Assembly (NCBI RefSeq): GCF_009295825.1
Contig: NZ_WHKF01000004.1
Location: 186,001-250,000 of the forward strand
Reading direction: 5' to 3'
Length of the DNA stretch: 64,000 bases
Source: Marinifilum sp. N1E240
GTDB lineage: Bacteria; Bacteroidota; Bacteroidia; Bacteroidales; Marinifilaceae
In this document: piece after piece, positions 50,693 through 60,210 of the stretch
Layout of the letters: the number at the start of each line of letters is the position of its first letter
Numbering within the stretch: position 1 is the first letter of the stretch
Translations under genes and position numbers: made by a program
The notes under the pieces: model-generated
What the model was told of the DNA's origin: nothing
The model's database searches: none
Seen by the model: the letters and a program-made list of their open reading frames with translations, nothing else

Positions 50693-53119
50693 ATGATGAT
50701 TCAAAATTTTTTCAAGGTTGCTTTTCGAAATATGAAGAAGTATAAAGGATATTCCTTTATTAATGTTGTTGGTTTGGCAATTGGATTGACATGTGTTTTT
50801 TTAATTTTCCTTTTTGTTAATGATGAATTGAGCTACGATAAATTTTATCCAAAATCAAAAGACATTTATCGCGTTGCCGTAAAGTCGAAGATGGGAGAAA
50901 GAACATATGATGGAAATACGATTTGTGCTCCATTTTCACCAGCTGCTCAAGCAGATTTTCCGGAAGTAAAGTATGCTGTTCGAACTCATTTTTGGAGTAA
51001 TGTTCTGTTTAGTTATGAGAAAAAGCAATTTGTAGAAGATAAGCTACTTAGGACGGATTCGACATTTTTTGAAGTCTTTGAAAGACCATTTATTTATGGT
51101 GATCCAAAAACTGCACTAAGTGGCTCTGGCAATATTGTATTAACAAAGACCACGTCTTCAAAATACTTTGGTGATATTAATCCAGTAGGAAAGGTAATTA
51201 GATTAGGTGAGAAGACATTGTTTACTGTTACTGGTGTAGTAGTAGATGTTCCTAAGAATTCGCATTTTCATTACAATATGGTTTGTAATTTAGACTTGAG
51301 TACGGAGGATGAAGAGAATTGGTTTAGCGACTATATGCAAGCTTATCTTCTGTTGGAATCTGGTTCTGATTTTAAAGTGCTACAGGAGAAATTGAGACCT
51401 TTCTTATTAAAACACATGGGACCTAAATTAATGGAAGTTCTCGGGATTGATATTCTGCAATGGGAAAAATCCGGAAATGAATTTTATTATTACTTGGAAC
51501 CTCTTGAGAAAATATATCTGCATTCTACTACTGATGGGCAGATCGAGCCTATTAGTGATATCAGATACATTTATATTTTTTCAGCAATTGCATTTTTTAT
51601 TTTATTGTTGGCCTGTGTAAACTTCTTGAATTTAACTACAGCCAGATCTTTTACCAGGGCGAATGAGGTAGGGGTACGAAAAGTTTTCGGAAGTAGCAGA
51701 GAAATGTTACTGTTTCAGTTTTATGCAGAAACTCTACTAATGTCTGTGTTGGCTGGTATTTTATCTTATTTCCTGATGGAGTTGATGTTGCCTGTATTCA
51801 ATCAAATAGCAAGAAAGAGCATCTCTTCTAATTTATTATGGGAATTAGATTACATCGTATTTGTACTTGGGGTAATTGTTTTTGTCGTAATCTTTGCGGG
51901 GACTTATACAGCAATGTCTCTTTCTGGGTTTCGAGTTATGAGCGTATTGAAAGGAGAGGTTCGTAAAGGAAAATTAGGAAAGAAAATTAGATCTACTTTG
52001 GTGATTTTTCAGTTTACTGTTGCTATTGGAATATTGATTTCAACCTTTGTAATGAAAGAACAGGTTGATTTTATGCAGAACAAGAAATTGGGTTTTGAAA
52101 AGGAGAGGATTCTGGTTGTTAATAGAGCATATACCTTCGATAATGAAGAGAAAGAGACGGTAAAGGAAATGTTATCTAAGAGTCCTGCGATTGAGAATGT
52201 ATCATTTTCAGGGATGGTTCCTGGTAGAGGGACCAATGGTTGGTCGATGTATCGTGAAGGAGCTAGTAATGAGGATATGATCAATTTTAGGTTGATGCGT
52301 GTTGATGAGAATTTTATTGATTTACTAGGATTGAAATTACTTGACGGAAGAAAATTTGACAAGTCGAGATTGGCGGACACTTCTGTTTTTATTGCAAACG
52401 AAGCGGCTATTGATGTATTGGAATATTGTGAAAATCCAGTCGGAAGATATGTGTATAAGCCAAGCTTTAATAACAATGGAAGAACTCCTGTTGAGATTGT
52501 TGGAGTCATAAAAAACTTTCATTTTGAATCTATGAAAGATAAAATATTACCGATGTTTTTGCATTATGCTCCCAATTCTCATCAAAGATATTTGTTGGTG
52601 AAGTTAAAGCCTGAAAATGTAATGGCGGGAGTTAAAGTGGTAAAGAAAGTTTGGATGAAAAAAACCAAAGGTGAACCTTTTGAATATTTCTTTCTTGATA
52701 ATGACTTTAACACCTTATTTAAAGGAGAAGTAAGGGTGGCGAACATTCTAAGTGCTTTTACGATCTTGGCTTTCCTTATAGCTCTTTTAGGTCTTTTAGG
52801 CTTGGTTTCTTTTGAAATGCAACAGCGAGTAAAGGAAATTGGAATAAGAAAAGTGTTGGGAAGTAATGAAATGAATTTAATTGCCTTATTGAGTAAGAAT
52901 TTGTGTATTAGTGTTGTTCTTGCTAATGTTATTGCATGGCCGCTTAGTTATTATGCCATGAATAAATGGCTATCCAATTTTGTTTACCGGATAGATTTTC
53001 CATGGTATTACTTCTTAATAGCCTTGGGTATTTCATTGCTATTGGCAATTGTTACTGTTAGTGGACATTCTATTAAAGTAGCAGGAATGAATCCGGTAAA
53101 ATCTCTTCGTTACGAATAG
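50693..53119 (+). CDS. MacB/FtsX-like ABC transporter permease
   Basis: 808 residues from ATG 50693 (MMIQNFFKVAFRNMKKYKG); the frame extends to 50600 but this start gives the family N-terminus. Two FtsX domains, each with four helices in all: first helix at about 20-40, a large periplasmic MacB_PCD-like region (50-250), helices near 290, 340 and 390, a second periplasmic region (450-640), and helices near 690, 735 and 770. The pattern GVRKVFGSSREMLL recurs as GIRKVLGSNEMNLI, marking internal duplication. It works with an ATPase not encoded next to it. Likely exports lipoproteins, toxins or peptides. Confidence 0.88.
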   Translation: MMIQNFFKVAFRNMKKYKGYSFINVVGLAIGLTCVFLIFLFVNDELSYDKFYPKSKDIYRVAVKSKMGERTYDGNTICAPFSPAAQADFPEVKYAVRTHFWSNVLFSYEKKQFVEDKLLRTDSTFFEVFERPFIYGDPKTALSGSGNIVLTKTTSSKYFGDINPVGKVIRLGEKTLFTVTGVVVDVPKNSHFHYNMVCNLDLSTEDEENWFSDYMQAYLLLESGSDFKVLQEKLRPFLLKHMGPKLMEVLGIDILQWEKSGNEFYYYLEPLEKIYLHSTTDGQIEPISDIRYIYIFSAIAFFILLLACVNFLNLTTARSFTRANEVGVRKVFGSSREMLLFQFYAETLLMSVLAGILSYFLMELMLPVFNQIARKSISSNLLWELDYIVFVLGVIVFVVIFAGTYTAMSLSGFRVMSVLKGEVRKGKLGKKIRSTLVIFQFTVAIGILISTFVMKEQVDFMQNKKLGFEKERILVVNRAYTFDNEEKETVKEMLSKSPAIENVSFSGMVPGRGTNGWSMYREGASNEDMINFRLMRVDENFIDLLGLKLLDGRKFDKSRLADTSVFIANEAAIDVLEYCENPVGRYVYKPSFNNNGRTPVEIVGVIKNFHFESMKDKILPMFLHYAPNSHQRYLLVKLKPENVMAGVKVVKKVWMKKTKGEPFEYFFLDNDFNTLFKGEVRVANILSAFTILAFLIALLGLLGLVSFEMQQRVKEIGIRKVLGSNEMNLIALLSKNLCISVVLANVIAWPLSYYAMNKWLSNFVYRIDFPWYYFLIALGISLLLAIVTVSGHSIKVAGMNPVKSLRYE

Positions 53120-53140
53120 TAACTGATTTCTTATAAATGT

Positions 53141-53171
53141 AAAGCTCTGAATCCTAGATTTGGAGCTTTTT
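53141..53171 (+). terminator. Terminator after the MacB-like permease
   Basis: AAAGCTC (53141-53147) pairs with GAGCTTT (53163-53169), followed by TT and a short pyrimidine run. Confidence 0.5.
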
Positions 53172-53183
53172 GCACTTAGAGTT

Positions 53184-53308
53184 TTAACCATATGGTTAAA
53201 AAAATATCCAAATGTTTTGTTAGTTCTATTTCTTCCCATATATTTGCATTAACCAAACGGTTAAACCGGATGGTTTTATTTTTGAGTGTAAATTAACCAA
53301 ATGGTTAA
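53184..53308 (+). promoter_or_regulatory. Cluster of four TetR-type operators
   Basis: TTAACC-n4-GGTTAA dyads at 53184-53199 (part of a perfect 20-bp palindrome, 53182-53201), 53249-53264 and 53293-53308, plus a partial one at 53263-53276 (AAACCGGATGGTTT). They surround the promoter and predicted start of the TetR gene, the normal site for autoregulation. Confidence 0.8.
53216..53246 (+). promoter_or_regulatory. Promoter of the TetR-exporter operon
   Basis: -33 TTTG (53216-53219), 19-nt spacer, -7 TATATTTG (53239-53246): a full Bacteroidota consensus. The predicted start, near 53253, lies inside the second operator. Confidence 0.8.
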
Positions 53309-53311
53309 AGT

Positions 53312-53926
53312 ATGAAAGAGGAGAAAAAATCAGTCGAAACACAAGAGAATATTCTCGAAGCGGCAAGAAAGATCTTTGCGCAAAAAGGATTAGCAGGAGC
53401 ACGCATGCAGGAAATTGCAGATAGTGCTGGTATTAACAAAGCCCTTTTGCATTATTATTATAGAAGTAAGGAGAAGTTGTTTGAACAGATATTTGAAGAA
53501 GCATTTAAGAAATTAGCACGTCCCTTAGCAGCATTTTTAGCTGATGATTCGGAGTTGTTTCAAAAAATAAGAAATATATGCAGGCATTACAATAAGATTT
53601 TAGTTGAGTATCCATTTCTGCCAAATTTCATTATTAATGAAGTAAATACAGATCCTAGCAGAATTTTAAAACTAATAAATGTTGAAGGCATTATGGCTGG
53701 TAAGGAAAAGACTTTGACTCAAATATCTCAGGCAATTAAAAATGGAAAAATTCGTGAAATTGATCCAAGAGAATTGATATTGAATATTATTAGTTTATCC
53801 ATATTCCCTTTTGCAAGTAAACCTATTGCTAGCGAACTTTTGTATCAAAATGTAAATTTTGACCAAGTGCTAAGGACTAGGGCGGATAAAGTTGCCGATT
53901 TTATAATTCAATCCATAAAAATTTAA
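53312..53926 (+). CDS. TetR family regulator (CecR-like)
   Basis: 204 residues. N-terminal helix-turn-helix (ENILEAARKIFAQKGLAGAR, MQEIADSAGINKALLHYYYR) and a mostly helical ligand domain. It heads the exporter operon (TolC, HlyD, two ATPases, two permeases), the position of cecR before ybhGFSR in E. coli, where the regulator controls drug tolerance. Palindromic TTAACC/GGTTAA sites bracket its promoter, so autorepression is expected. The ligand is unknown. Confidence 0.9.
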   Translation: MKEEKKSVETQENILEAARKIFAQKGLAGARMQEIADSAGINKALLHYYYRSKEKLFEQIFEEAFKKLARPLAAFLADDSELFQKIRNICRHYNKILVEYPFLPNFIINEVNTDPSRILKLINVEGIMAGKEKTLTQISQAIKNGKIREIDPRELILNIISLSIFPFASKPIASELLYQNVNFDQVLRTRADKVADFIIQSIKI

Positions 53927-53936
53927 TGTTTAGATT

Positions 53937-55220
53937 ATGAATGTAATTGTAAGAAGGAGCCAATTGATTCTTTTTTTGATATTCTCTTTTTTAGGCAATC
54001 AAACCTGGGCACAAGAGAGTGCGCTTAGTTTAGATCAATGTCAAAAAGAGGTGCAGGAGAATTATCCATTAGGAAAAGGACTAGAGCTTATAAAATTGTC
54101 ATCCGAATTAAATGTGGATAATGTTAAGATATCGTATTTACCAAAATTGTATGCTAATGGAAAAGCAAGTTATCAGTCAGATGTAACAGGAATTTCTTTT
54201 CCAGGAATGGATACACCTACTGCGCCTAAAGATCAATATTCACTTAACCTAGATGTTGAGCAATTGATTTATGATGGTAGAAAAACTCAAAATAGAATTG
54301 ACATAGAAAAGAAAACTTCGGAAGTTCAGCTTAAGGATCTGGAAATTCAGATGTATCAGCTAAGAGAGAGAGTTAATACAGCATATTTTGGTATTCAGTT
54401 GGTTCGCAAAAACAAGTTGGTACTGGCTGATAAGCAGAAAATCATTTTGGAGCGATTACAACAAGTAAAATCGGCTGTTGAGAATGGTGTAGTATTGCCT
54501 GCCAATTTAAAAGTTTTACAATCAGAGGTGCTTTTAATCGATCAGCAAATGCAGGAATTGAATTCTCATGAGGTAAGATCATTTGTTGTATTGTCGCAAT
54601 TAATGGGTAGACATGTTGGTATTGATACCAAACTTGAAAGTACGGAATTCTCCGATAATGTAATGCCTATACTGGATAAGAAGACTCGACCAGAATATCA
54701 GTTTTATTCCAGCCAAAAATCCCTGTTGGAATCTCAGATTAATTTGGTAAAGAAAGATAGATATCCTGTTGTTGCAGGATTTGGACAGTTCGGTTATGGA
54801 AATCCGGGCTACAATCAGTTGAACAACAAATTTGATACCTACTACATGATTGGAGCAAAAGTTTCATGGAATATTTTCGATTGGAAAGCGAATCGTAGAA
54901 AGCAAAAGGAGATTGCAATTCAGAAAGATATTATTACCACGAACGAATTGAGTTTTACTCAGAATCAATTGATAGAATTAGAAAGTGAGTTGAGCAATAT
55001 CAATACCTTCAAACTGCTTTTGCAAAAGGATGATGCCATTATAGAATTGCAAGAGGAAGTGTCAAAAAGTTCGGCTTCTCAATTGGATAATGGAGTGATT
55101 ACTTCCAGTGATTATCTGGAAGATTTAAACAAAGAAATTCAAGCGAAACTAAATAAGAAATATCATTTGATTCAGTTGCAGCAATCGCTTGCTGAGTATA
55201 GAAGGATAAAAGGAATATAG
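53937..55220 (+). CDS. TolC family outer membrane efflux protein
   Basis: 427 residues with a signal peptide (ends NQTWAQ). Two OEP repeats with long helices: KLSSELNVDNVKISYLPKLY, then about 145-200 (VRKNKLVLADKQKIILERLQ), and again towards the end (IELQEEVSKSSASQLDNGVI, QLQQSLAEYRRIKG). It forms the outer-membrane duct of the exporter, starting 10 nt after the TetR gene in the same operon. The adaptor and ATPase/permeases follow. Confidence 0.9.
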   Translation: MNVIVRRSQLILFLIFSFLGNQTWAQESALSLDQCQKEVQENYPLGKGLELIKLSSELNVDNVKISYLPKLYANGKASYQSDVTGISFPGMDTPTAPKDQYSLNLDVEQLIYDGRKTQNRIDIEKKTSEVQLKDLEIQMYQLRERVNTAYFGIQLVRKNKLVLADKQKIILERLQQVKSAVENGVVLPANLKVLQSEVLLIDQQMQELNSHEVRSFVVLSQLMGRHVGIDTKLESTEFSDNVMPILDKKTRPEYQFYSSQKSLLESQINLVKKDRYPVVAGFGQFGYGNPGYNQLNNKFDTYYMIGAKVSWNIFDWKANRRKQKEIAIQKDIITTNELSFTQNQLIELESELSNINTFKLLLQKDDAIIELQEEVSKSSASQLDNGVITSSDYLEDLNKEIQAKLNKKYHLIQLQQSLAEYRRIKGI

Positions 55221-55241
55221 AAGAACTTAAAGGATAAAAAA

Positions 55242-56132
55242 ATGAGATTAACTACAATAATTGGAATAGGTCTGGGGCTTTTGATTTTAAGTTCAGCATG
55301 CAATTCAACCGAGAATGGATCGGATGCTTATGGTAATTTCGAAGTTGCGGATTACAAAATTTCAGCAGAGAATAGTGGTAAGTTATTGCAATTGAATATC
55401 GAGGAAGGTGATGTTTTTACAGAAGCTCAACAAGTTGGTTTAATCGATACGACTCAACTTTATCTGCAAAAAGAACAACTAAAGGCACAAAAGAAATCCA
55501 TAGCATCGGGTATTCAAAATATCATTTCCAGAATCGAAGTTTATAAGGAGCAGTTATCTATTCTGGGGAAAGACAAGGTGAGAATCGATAAAATGTTTGA
55601 GGATGGAGCGGCTACAAAAAAAGAAGTTGATGATATTAACGGGAATGTATTGGTGATTCAAAAGCAAATTAAATCTGTGAAAACAGAGAATGCAAAGGTG
55701 TTTGGAGAGTTGGATAATATTGCCCGAAAAATTGACGCCATTAATGACTTGATTGAAAAGAGTAAAATTTACGTCCCTGAACCAGCAACGGTTTTAGAGA
55801 AATATCATGAAGATTATGAAATGGTGAGTGTAGGAACTCCATTGTTTAAATTGGCGGATTTAAGAAGTTTAGATTTGCGGGTTTATATAGGTGGAGATCA
55901 ACTATCAGAAGTGAAATTAGGACAGGAAGTAGATGTTTTAATTGATAAAAACAAAAAGGAAAACGATTCATTAAAAGGAATTGTAAGCTGGATTTCTTCT
56001 CAATCGGAATTCACGCCTAAAATTATACAAACCAAAGAGGAGCGTGTGAAATTGGTTTATGCTCTTAAAGTAAAAGTGGCAAATGATGGGCGCCTAAAAA
56101 TAGGAATGCCAGGGGAAATTAGATTCAAATAG
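55242..56132 (+). CDS. HlyD/EmrA-like periplasmic adaptor lipoprotein
   Basis: 296 residues. Lipoprotein signal (LLILSSAC, Cys20). A first biotinyl-lipoyl-like half (VADYKISAENSGKLLQLNIE), a long coiled coil (about 75-180, LYLQKEQLKAQKKSIASGIQ), then the second half (IYVPEPATVLEKYHEDYEMV) and a beta-barrel region (LRVYIGGDQLSEVKLGQEVD). The membrane-fusion protein joins the inner-membrane permeases to TolC; the layout matches YbhG. It sits 21 nt after tolC and 3 nt before the first ATPase gene. Confidence 0.9.
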   Translation: MRLTTIIGIGLGLLILSSACNSTENGSDAYGNFEVADYKISAENSGKLLQLNIEEGDVFTEAQQVGLIDTTQLYLQKEQLKAQKKSIASGIQNIISRIEVYKEQLSILGKDKVRIDKMFEDGAATKKEVDDINGNVLVIQKQIKSVKTENAKVFGELDNIARKIDAINDLIEKSKIYVPEPATVLEKYHEDYEMVSVGTPLFKLADLRSLDLRVYIGGDQLSEVKLGQEVDVLIDKNKKENDSLKGIVSWISSQSEFTPKIIQTKEERVKLVYALKVKVANDGRLKIGMPGEIRFK

Positions 56133-56135
56133 CAT

Positions 56136-57062
56136 ATGGAATCTAAAATTAGCATAGAGAATCTGTACAAATCTTACGGAGAAGTACAGGCTTTGAAGAA
56201 CATCAATTTAGAGATTGAATCTGGAGAGTTATTTGGTTTAATTGGACCTGATGGCGCGGGGAAAACAAGTTTGTTTCGCCTGATGGCAACTTTACTGCTT
56301 CCGGATTCAGGCTCTGCCACACTCTGCGGATACGATATGCGCAAAGAGTATAAGGAAATAAGAAATTTGTTGGGCTATATGCCAGGTAAATTCTCTCTTT
56401 ATCAGGATTTAAGTGTAATTGAGAACCTTCAATTTTTTGCCACTGTTTTTAACACTCGAATAGAAGATAATATGGATATGATTCGAGATGTATGGCAGCA
56501 AATTGAACCATTTAAACATCGATTGGCAGGTAAACTTTCAGGCGGGATGAAACAAAAGCTGGCACTTTGTTGCGCTTTGGTTCATCAACCTAAAATACTC
56601 TTGCTCGATGAACCAACAACAGGTGTTGATGCAGTTTCGAGAAGTGAATTCTGGCAAATGTTGAAAAGCTTAAAGAGTAAAGGAATTACAATTGTTGTGG
56701 CAACGCCTTACATGGATGAAGCCAATTTATGCGAGCGAGTTGCCTTAATGCAGGATGGTGAGATTTTAAGTTTGGATACTCCGGAAGGAATCATATCGAA
56801 TTTCGAAAAAGATTTGTATTCCATTCAAGGAACAGATACTTACCAATTGATTCTCGATGTAAGAGAATATCCTTACGTTAATTCCGTGTTTCCATTTGGG
56901 CAAAGCATTCATTATACCGATACAAGAGATGAATTTTCAATTTCAGATTTAAAGGAATATCTCCAATTGAAGGGACATGATGATTTGAAAATAGAGAAAG
57001 CACAAGCAGGAATTGAAGATTGCTTTATGGCTTTAAGTATTGAAAACTCAACACAGCAATGA
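56136..57062 (+). CDS. ABC transporter ATPase, first (YbhF N-terminal half)
   Basis: 308 residues. ATPase with Walker A GPDGAGKT near 37-44, Q-loop region LLGYMPGKFSLYQDL, signature LSGGMKQKLALCCAL and Walker B ILLLDEPTTGVDAVSR. A C-terminal extension follows (about 230-308). It corresponds to the first half of E. coli YbhF, which is one protein there. Its stop codon overlaps the ATG of the next ATPase (ATGA), so the two are co-translated and likely form the heterodimeric motor of the exporter. Confidence 0.9.
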   Translation: MESKISIENLYKSYGEVQALKNINLEIESGELFGLIGPDGAGKTSLFRLMATLLLPDSGSATLCGYDMRKEYKEIRNLLGYMPGKFSLYQDLSVIENLQFFATVFNTRIEDNMDMIRDVWQQIEPFKHRLAGKLSGGMKQKLALCCALVHQPKILLLDEPTTGVDAVSRSEFWQMLKSLKSKGITIVVATPYMDEANLCERVALMQDGEILSLDTPEGIISNFEKDLYSIQGTDTYQLILDVREYPYVNSVFPFGQSIHYTDTRDEFSISDLKEYLQLKGHDDLKIEKAQAGIEDCFMALSIENSTQQ

Positions 57063-57805
57063 ATTCAGAGAAAAAAGTAATATCAGTAAGAAACCTATAC
57101 AAAAAGTTTGGCGCCTTTACGGCAAACGATGATTTGACGTTTGATGTGTTTGCTGGTGAAATTTTTGGATTTTTGGGAGCAAATGGAGCAGGAAAAACAA
57201 CTGCCATGAAGATTCTTTGCGGACTTTCTTATCCCACATCAGGTGAAATAATGGTGGCAGGATTAAATGTTTACAAGCAGAGAGAAGAATTGAAACGAAA
57301 TATTGGCTACATGAGTCAGAAATTTTCTCTCTACGATGATCTTACCGTATTTGAGAACATCCGTTTTTATGCTGGAATTTATGGCATGTCATCAAAAGAA
57401 ATTAAGCAAAAGTCTGATGAGCTACTCGATAAGTTGAATTTATCGCATGCCAGAAACAAAAGAATTGGTGAACTGCCATTGGGATGGAAGCAGAAGCTGG
57501 CTTTTTCGGTTGCGATTTTTCACAATCCTAAAATCGTATTTCTCGATGAACCCACAGGAGGAGTAGATCCTGTTACCCGAAGACAATTTTGGGATTTGAT
57601 TTACGAAGCATCGCGAAATGGGATTACGGTATTTGTGACTACACATTATATGGATGAGGCAGAATATTGTGATAGAATCTCGATTATGGTGGATGGAAAA
57701 ATTGAAGCATTGGATACACCCAAAGGGCTAAAAGAACAATTTGAAGCCAAGGATATGGATGAAGTTTTCCTTCGTTTGGCACGAAAAAGTAATTATCAAG
57801 AGTAG
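57059..57805 (+). CDS. ABC transporter ATPase, second (YbhF C-terminal half)
   Basis: 248 residues. Walker A GANGAGKTT is intact, Walker B KIVFLDEPTGGVDP likewise. The signature is degenerate: LPLGWKQKLAFSVAIF instead of LSGGQ. The same LPLG form occurs in the second half of YbhF, so it is a family trait. With the first ATPase this would give one normal and one altered ATP site. Overlaps the upstream gene by 4 nt. Confidence 0.9.
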   Translation: MNSEKKVISVRNLYKKFGAFTANDDLTFDVFAGEIFGFLGANGAGKTTAMKILCGLSYPTSGEIMVAGLNVYKQREELKRNIGYMSQKFSLYDDLTVFENIRFYAGIYGMSSKEIKQKSDELLDKLNLSHARNKRIGELPLGWKQKLAFSVAIFHNPKIVFLDEPTGGVDPVTRRQFWDLIYEASRNGITVFVTTHYMDEAEYCDRISIMVDGKIEALDTPKGLKEQFEAKDMDEVFLRLARKSNYQE

Positions 57806-57830
57806 TTGCTAATCAATATTAGGAGTTGTT

Positions 57831-58937
57831 ATGAAGCGATTTATCGGATTTTTAAGAAAAGAGTTCTATCATATATTTAGAGATAAGCGATCGATGCTTA
57901 TTTTATTTGGAATGCCCATTGTCCAATTGATGTTGTTCGGATTTGTGATTACCAATGATTTGAAGGATGTGAAAATGGCAGTTTTGGATCATTCAAAAGA
58001 TGAATATACAGCAGAAATTATTAATAAGATTACTTCATCAGGTTATTTCGATTTGGTTGAAAACCTGAAAAATGTAGATGAGGTGGATGAAGTATTTAAA
58101 GAAGGCGAAACCAAAGTGGTCTTGGTTTTTGAACCTGAGTTTGGGAAGAATTTGATTCGAAACACAAGGGCGAAAGTTCAAATACTGGCAGATGCATCCG
58201 AACCAAATATGGCAAGCCTGGAAGTAAATTACCTGCAAGGTATTTTACAAAACTATAATGTGGAAATTAACAAATCGAATGTTACGCCTAATCAAATCGT
58301 CATAAAAGAACGAATGTACTTTAATGAGAATATGGAGAGTGTTTTCATGTTTGTGCCGGGAATTATGGCAACCATTTTAATGCTGGTTTCAGCAATGATG
58401 ACTTCCATATCAATAGCCAGAGAGAAAGAACTGGGAACAATGGAAATCCTTTTGGTTTCGCCTTTACGGCCGTGGCAGATTATATTGGGTAAAGTCACGC
58501 CTTATTTGTTGTTGTCCTTTATCAATGCACTGATAATAGTGGGAATGGGGTATTTTGTTTTTGGCGTTCCGGTATTGGGCAGTTTTGCTTTGTTAATGGC
58601 GGAAAGTGTTCTATTCATCTTTTTGGCACTATCAATTGGGATATTTATTTCCACTGTATCCAACAGTCAACAAGTTGCGATGATGCTATCGATGTTTGCA
58701 CTGATGCTACCAACCATTCTGCTTTCAGGATTCATTTTTCCAATACGGAACATGCCTTTGCCTCTTCAGGTAATAAGTCACATTATCCCGCCAAGGTGGT
58801 TTATTGTGATCATTAAAAATATCATGCTAAAAGGAACTGGCTTTGAATTTGTTTGGAAGGAGACGCTTATTCTTTTAGGAATGACTGCGGGCTTTATTGG
58901 ATTGAGTGTAAAGAAATTTAAAATTAGATTGGAATAA
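57831..58937 (+). CDS. ABC-2 type permease (YbhS-like)
   Basis: 368 residues. N-terminal helix (MLILFGMPIVQLMLFGFVIT), a large extracytoplasmic loop (about 45-175), then five C-terminal helices (about 180-368: VFMFVPGIMATILMLVSAMM, ALLMAESVLFIFLALSIGIF, IILLGM-type end). This is the ABC2_membrane_3 layout of YbhS/YbhR. The motif EKELGTMEILLVSPLRPWQI is a family mark. It is paired with the next permease. Confidence 0.9.
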   Translation: MKRFIGFLRKEFYHIFRDKRSMLILFGMPIVQLMLFGFVITNDLKDVKMAVLDHSKDEYTAEIINKITSSGYFDLVENLKNVDEVDEVFKEGETKVVLVFEPEFGKNLIRNTRAKVQILADASEPNMASLEVNYLQGILQNYNVEINKSNVTPNQIVIKERMYFNENMESVFMFVPGIMATILMLVSAMMTSISIAREKELGTMEILLVSPLRPWQIILGKVTPYLLLSFINALIIVGMGYFVFGVPVLGSFALLMAESVLFIFLALSIGIFISTVSNSQQVAMMLSMFALMLPTILLSGFIFPIRNMPLPLQVISHIIPPRWFIVIIKNIMLKGTGFEFVWKETLILLGMTAGFIGLSVKKFKIRLE

Positions 58938-58992
58938 ACTGTATTGGGAAATTAAACGCTTGATTTTAGATGCTTGACTTACAAATAATAGA

Positions 58993-60111
58993 ATGAGAAC
59001 AATTAAATACATATTACAGAAGGAGTTTCTACAGATTTTTAGAAACAAAAGTATGTTGCCAATTATTTTTGCAATGCCAATCATTCAGCTTTGTGTTTTG
59101 GTTTTTGCGGCAACCTACGAAATGAAAAACACCAATATCTATGTCGTAGATAATGATTTGTCAACACATTCCAGACAAATCGTATCCAAGTTCAGAGGTT
59201 CTCCTTTTTTTACGGTAGTAGGTTCAGGTTTTTCTATTGATGAGGCGGAAAAAGAATTGTTTAGAGATAAGGTTGATGCAGTTCTTAAATTTGAAAATGG
59301 ATTTGGAAAAGCTATAGATAAAAAAGAAAGTGCATCGATTCAGGTTTTGGTAAATGCGATTGATGCCAGTGCTGCCGGACTTTACAATGCTTACATTCAC
59401 TCTGTAATTCAGGAATACAATCAAAGTACGAATGCGAATATTAATTCAGTAGGAAAGGATAATACTATTTTACAAATTCAAAGTACCTATTCGTATTTGT
59501 ACAATCCAGAAATGAAATATATACCTTACATGCTGCCAGGTATTTTGGTATTATTGATCACCGTTGTTGGCTTGTTCTTATCTGCAATGAATGTGGTTCG
59601 GGAAAAAGAAATTGGAACAATAGAGCAGATAAATGTGACACCGATAAAGAGATATCAGTTCTTAATTGGCAAGTTAATTCCCTTTTTGGTAATTGGTTTT
59701 TTCGAATTGGGATTGGGTTTGTTAATCGCTGCCTTTCTTTTTAAAATTCCTTTATTGGGATCGGTTTGGCTAATTTATTTGGTTGCTTTTGTTTATTTGC
59801 TCACCATTTTAGGATTTGGTTTATTAATATCAACACAAACAGATACGCAACAGCAAGCCATGTTTATTGCCTGGTTTTTTATGGTGGTTTTCTTAATGAT
59901 GAGCGGCTTGTTCACTCCGGTTGAAAGCATGCCTGACTGGGCACAAAAACTGAATCTCTTGAATCCTGTTGCCTATTTTATCAAGATCATTAGAATGATA
60001 ATGTTGAAGGGATCCGGTTTTACTGATATCCTTAAGGAGTTGCAAATCTTATCCTTGTATTCAATTGTAATGATTTCTTTTGCAGTGAGTAGGTATAAAA
60101 AAGTTGCTTAA
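58993..60111 (+). CDS. ABC-2 type permease (YbhR-like)
   Basis: 372 residues, paralogue of the permease just upstream, same layout: helix at about 20-40 (MLPIIFAMPIIQLCVLVFAA), extracytoplasmic domain (45-175), helices from about 178. The EKEIGTIEQINVTPIKRYQF motif matches. It forms the membrane channel with the YbhS-like partner. Last gene of the operon, 55 nt after its partner. Confidence 0.9.
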   Translation: MRTIKYILQKEFLQIFRNKSMLPIIFAMPIIQLCVLVFAATYEMKNTNIYVVDNDLSTHSRQIVSKFRGSPFFTVVGSGFSIDEAEKELFRDKVDAVLKFENGFGKAIDKKESASIQVLVNAIDASAAGLYNAYIHSVIQEYNQSTNANINSVGKDNTILQIQSTYSYLYNPEMKYIPYMLPGILVLLITVVGLFLSAMNVVREKEIGTIEQINVTPIKRYQFLIGKLIPFLVIGFFELGLGLLIAAFLFKIPLLGSVWLIYLVAFVYLLTILGFGLLISTQTDTQQQAMFIAWFFMVVFLMMSGLFTPVESMPDWAQKLNLLNPVAYFIKIIRMIMLKGSGFTDILKELQILSLYSIVMISFAVSRYKKVA

Positions 60112-60210
60112 AATAGAGGAAAGGGAATAAGCTTGCTTTGCAACTTACCGATAAATAGAATGCTTTTATCTATTTTTGATATTGTTATTTAATGTATTCA
60201 TGTTTATTTG

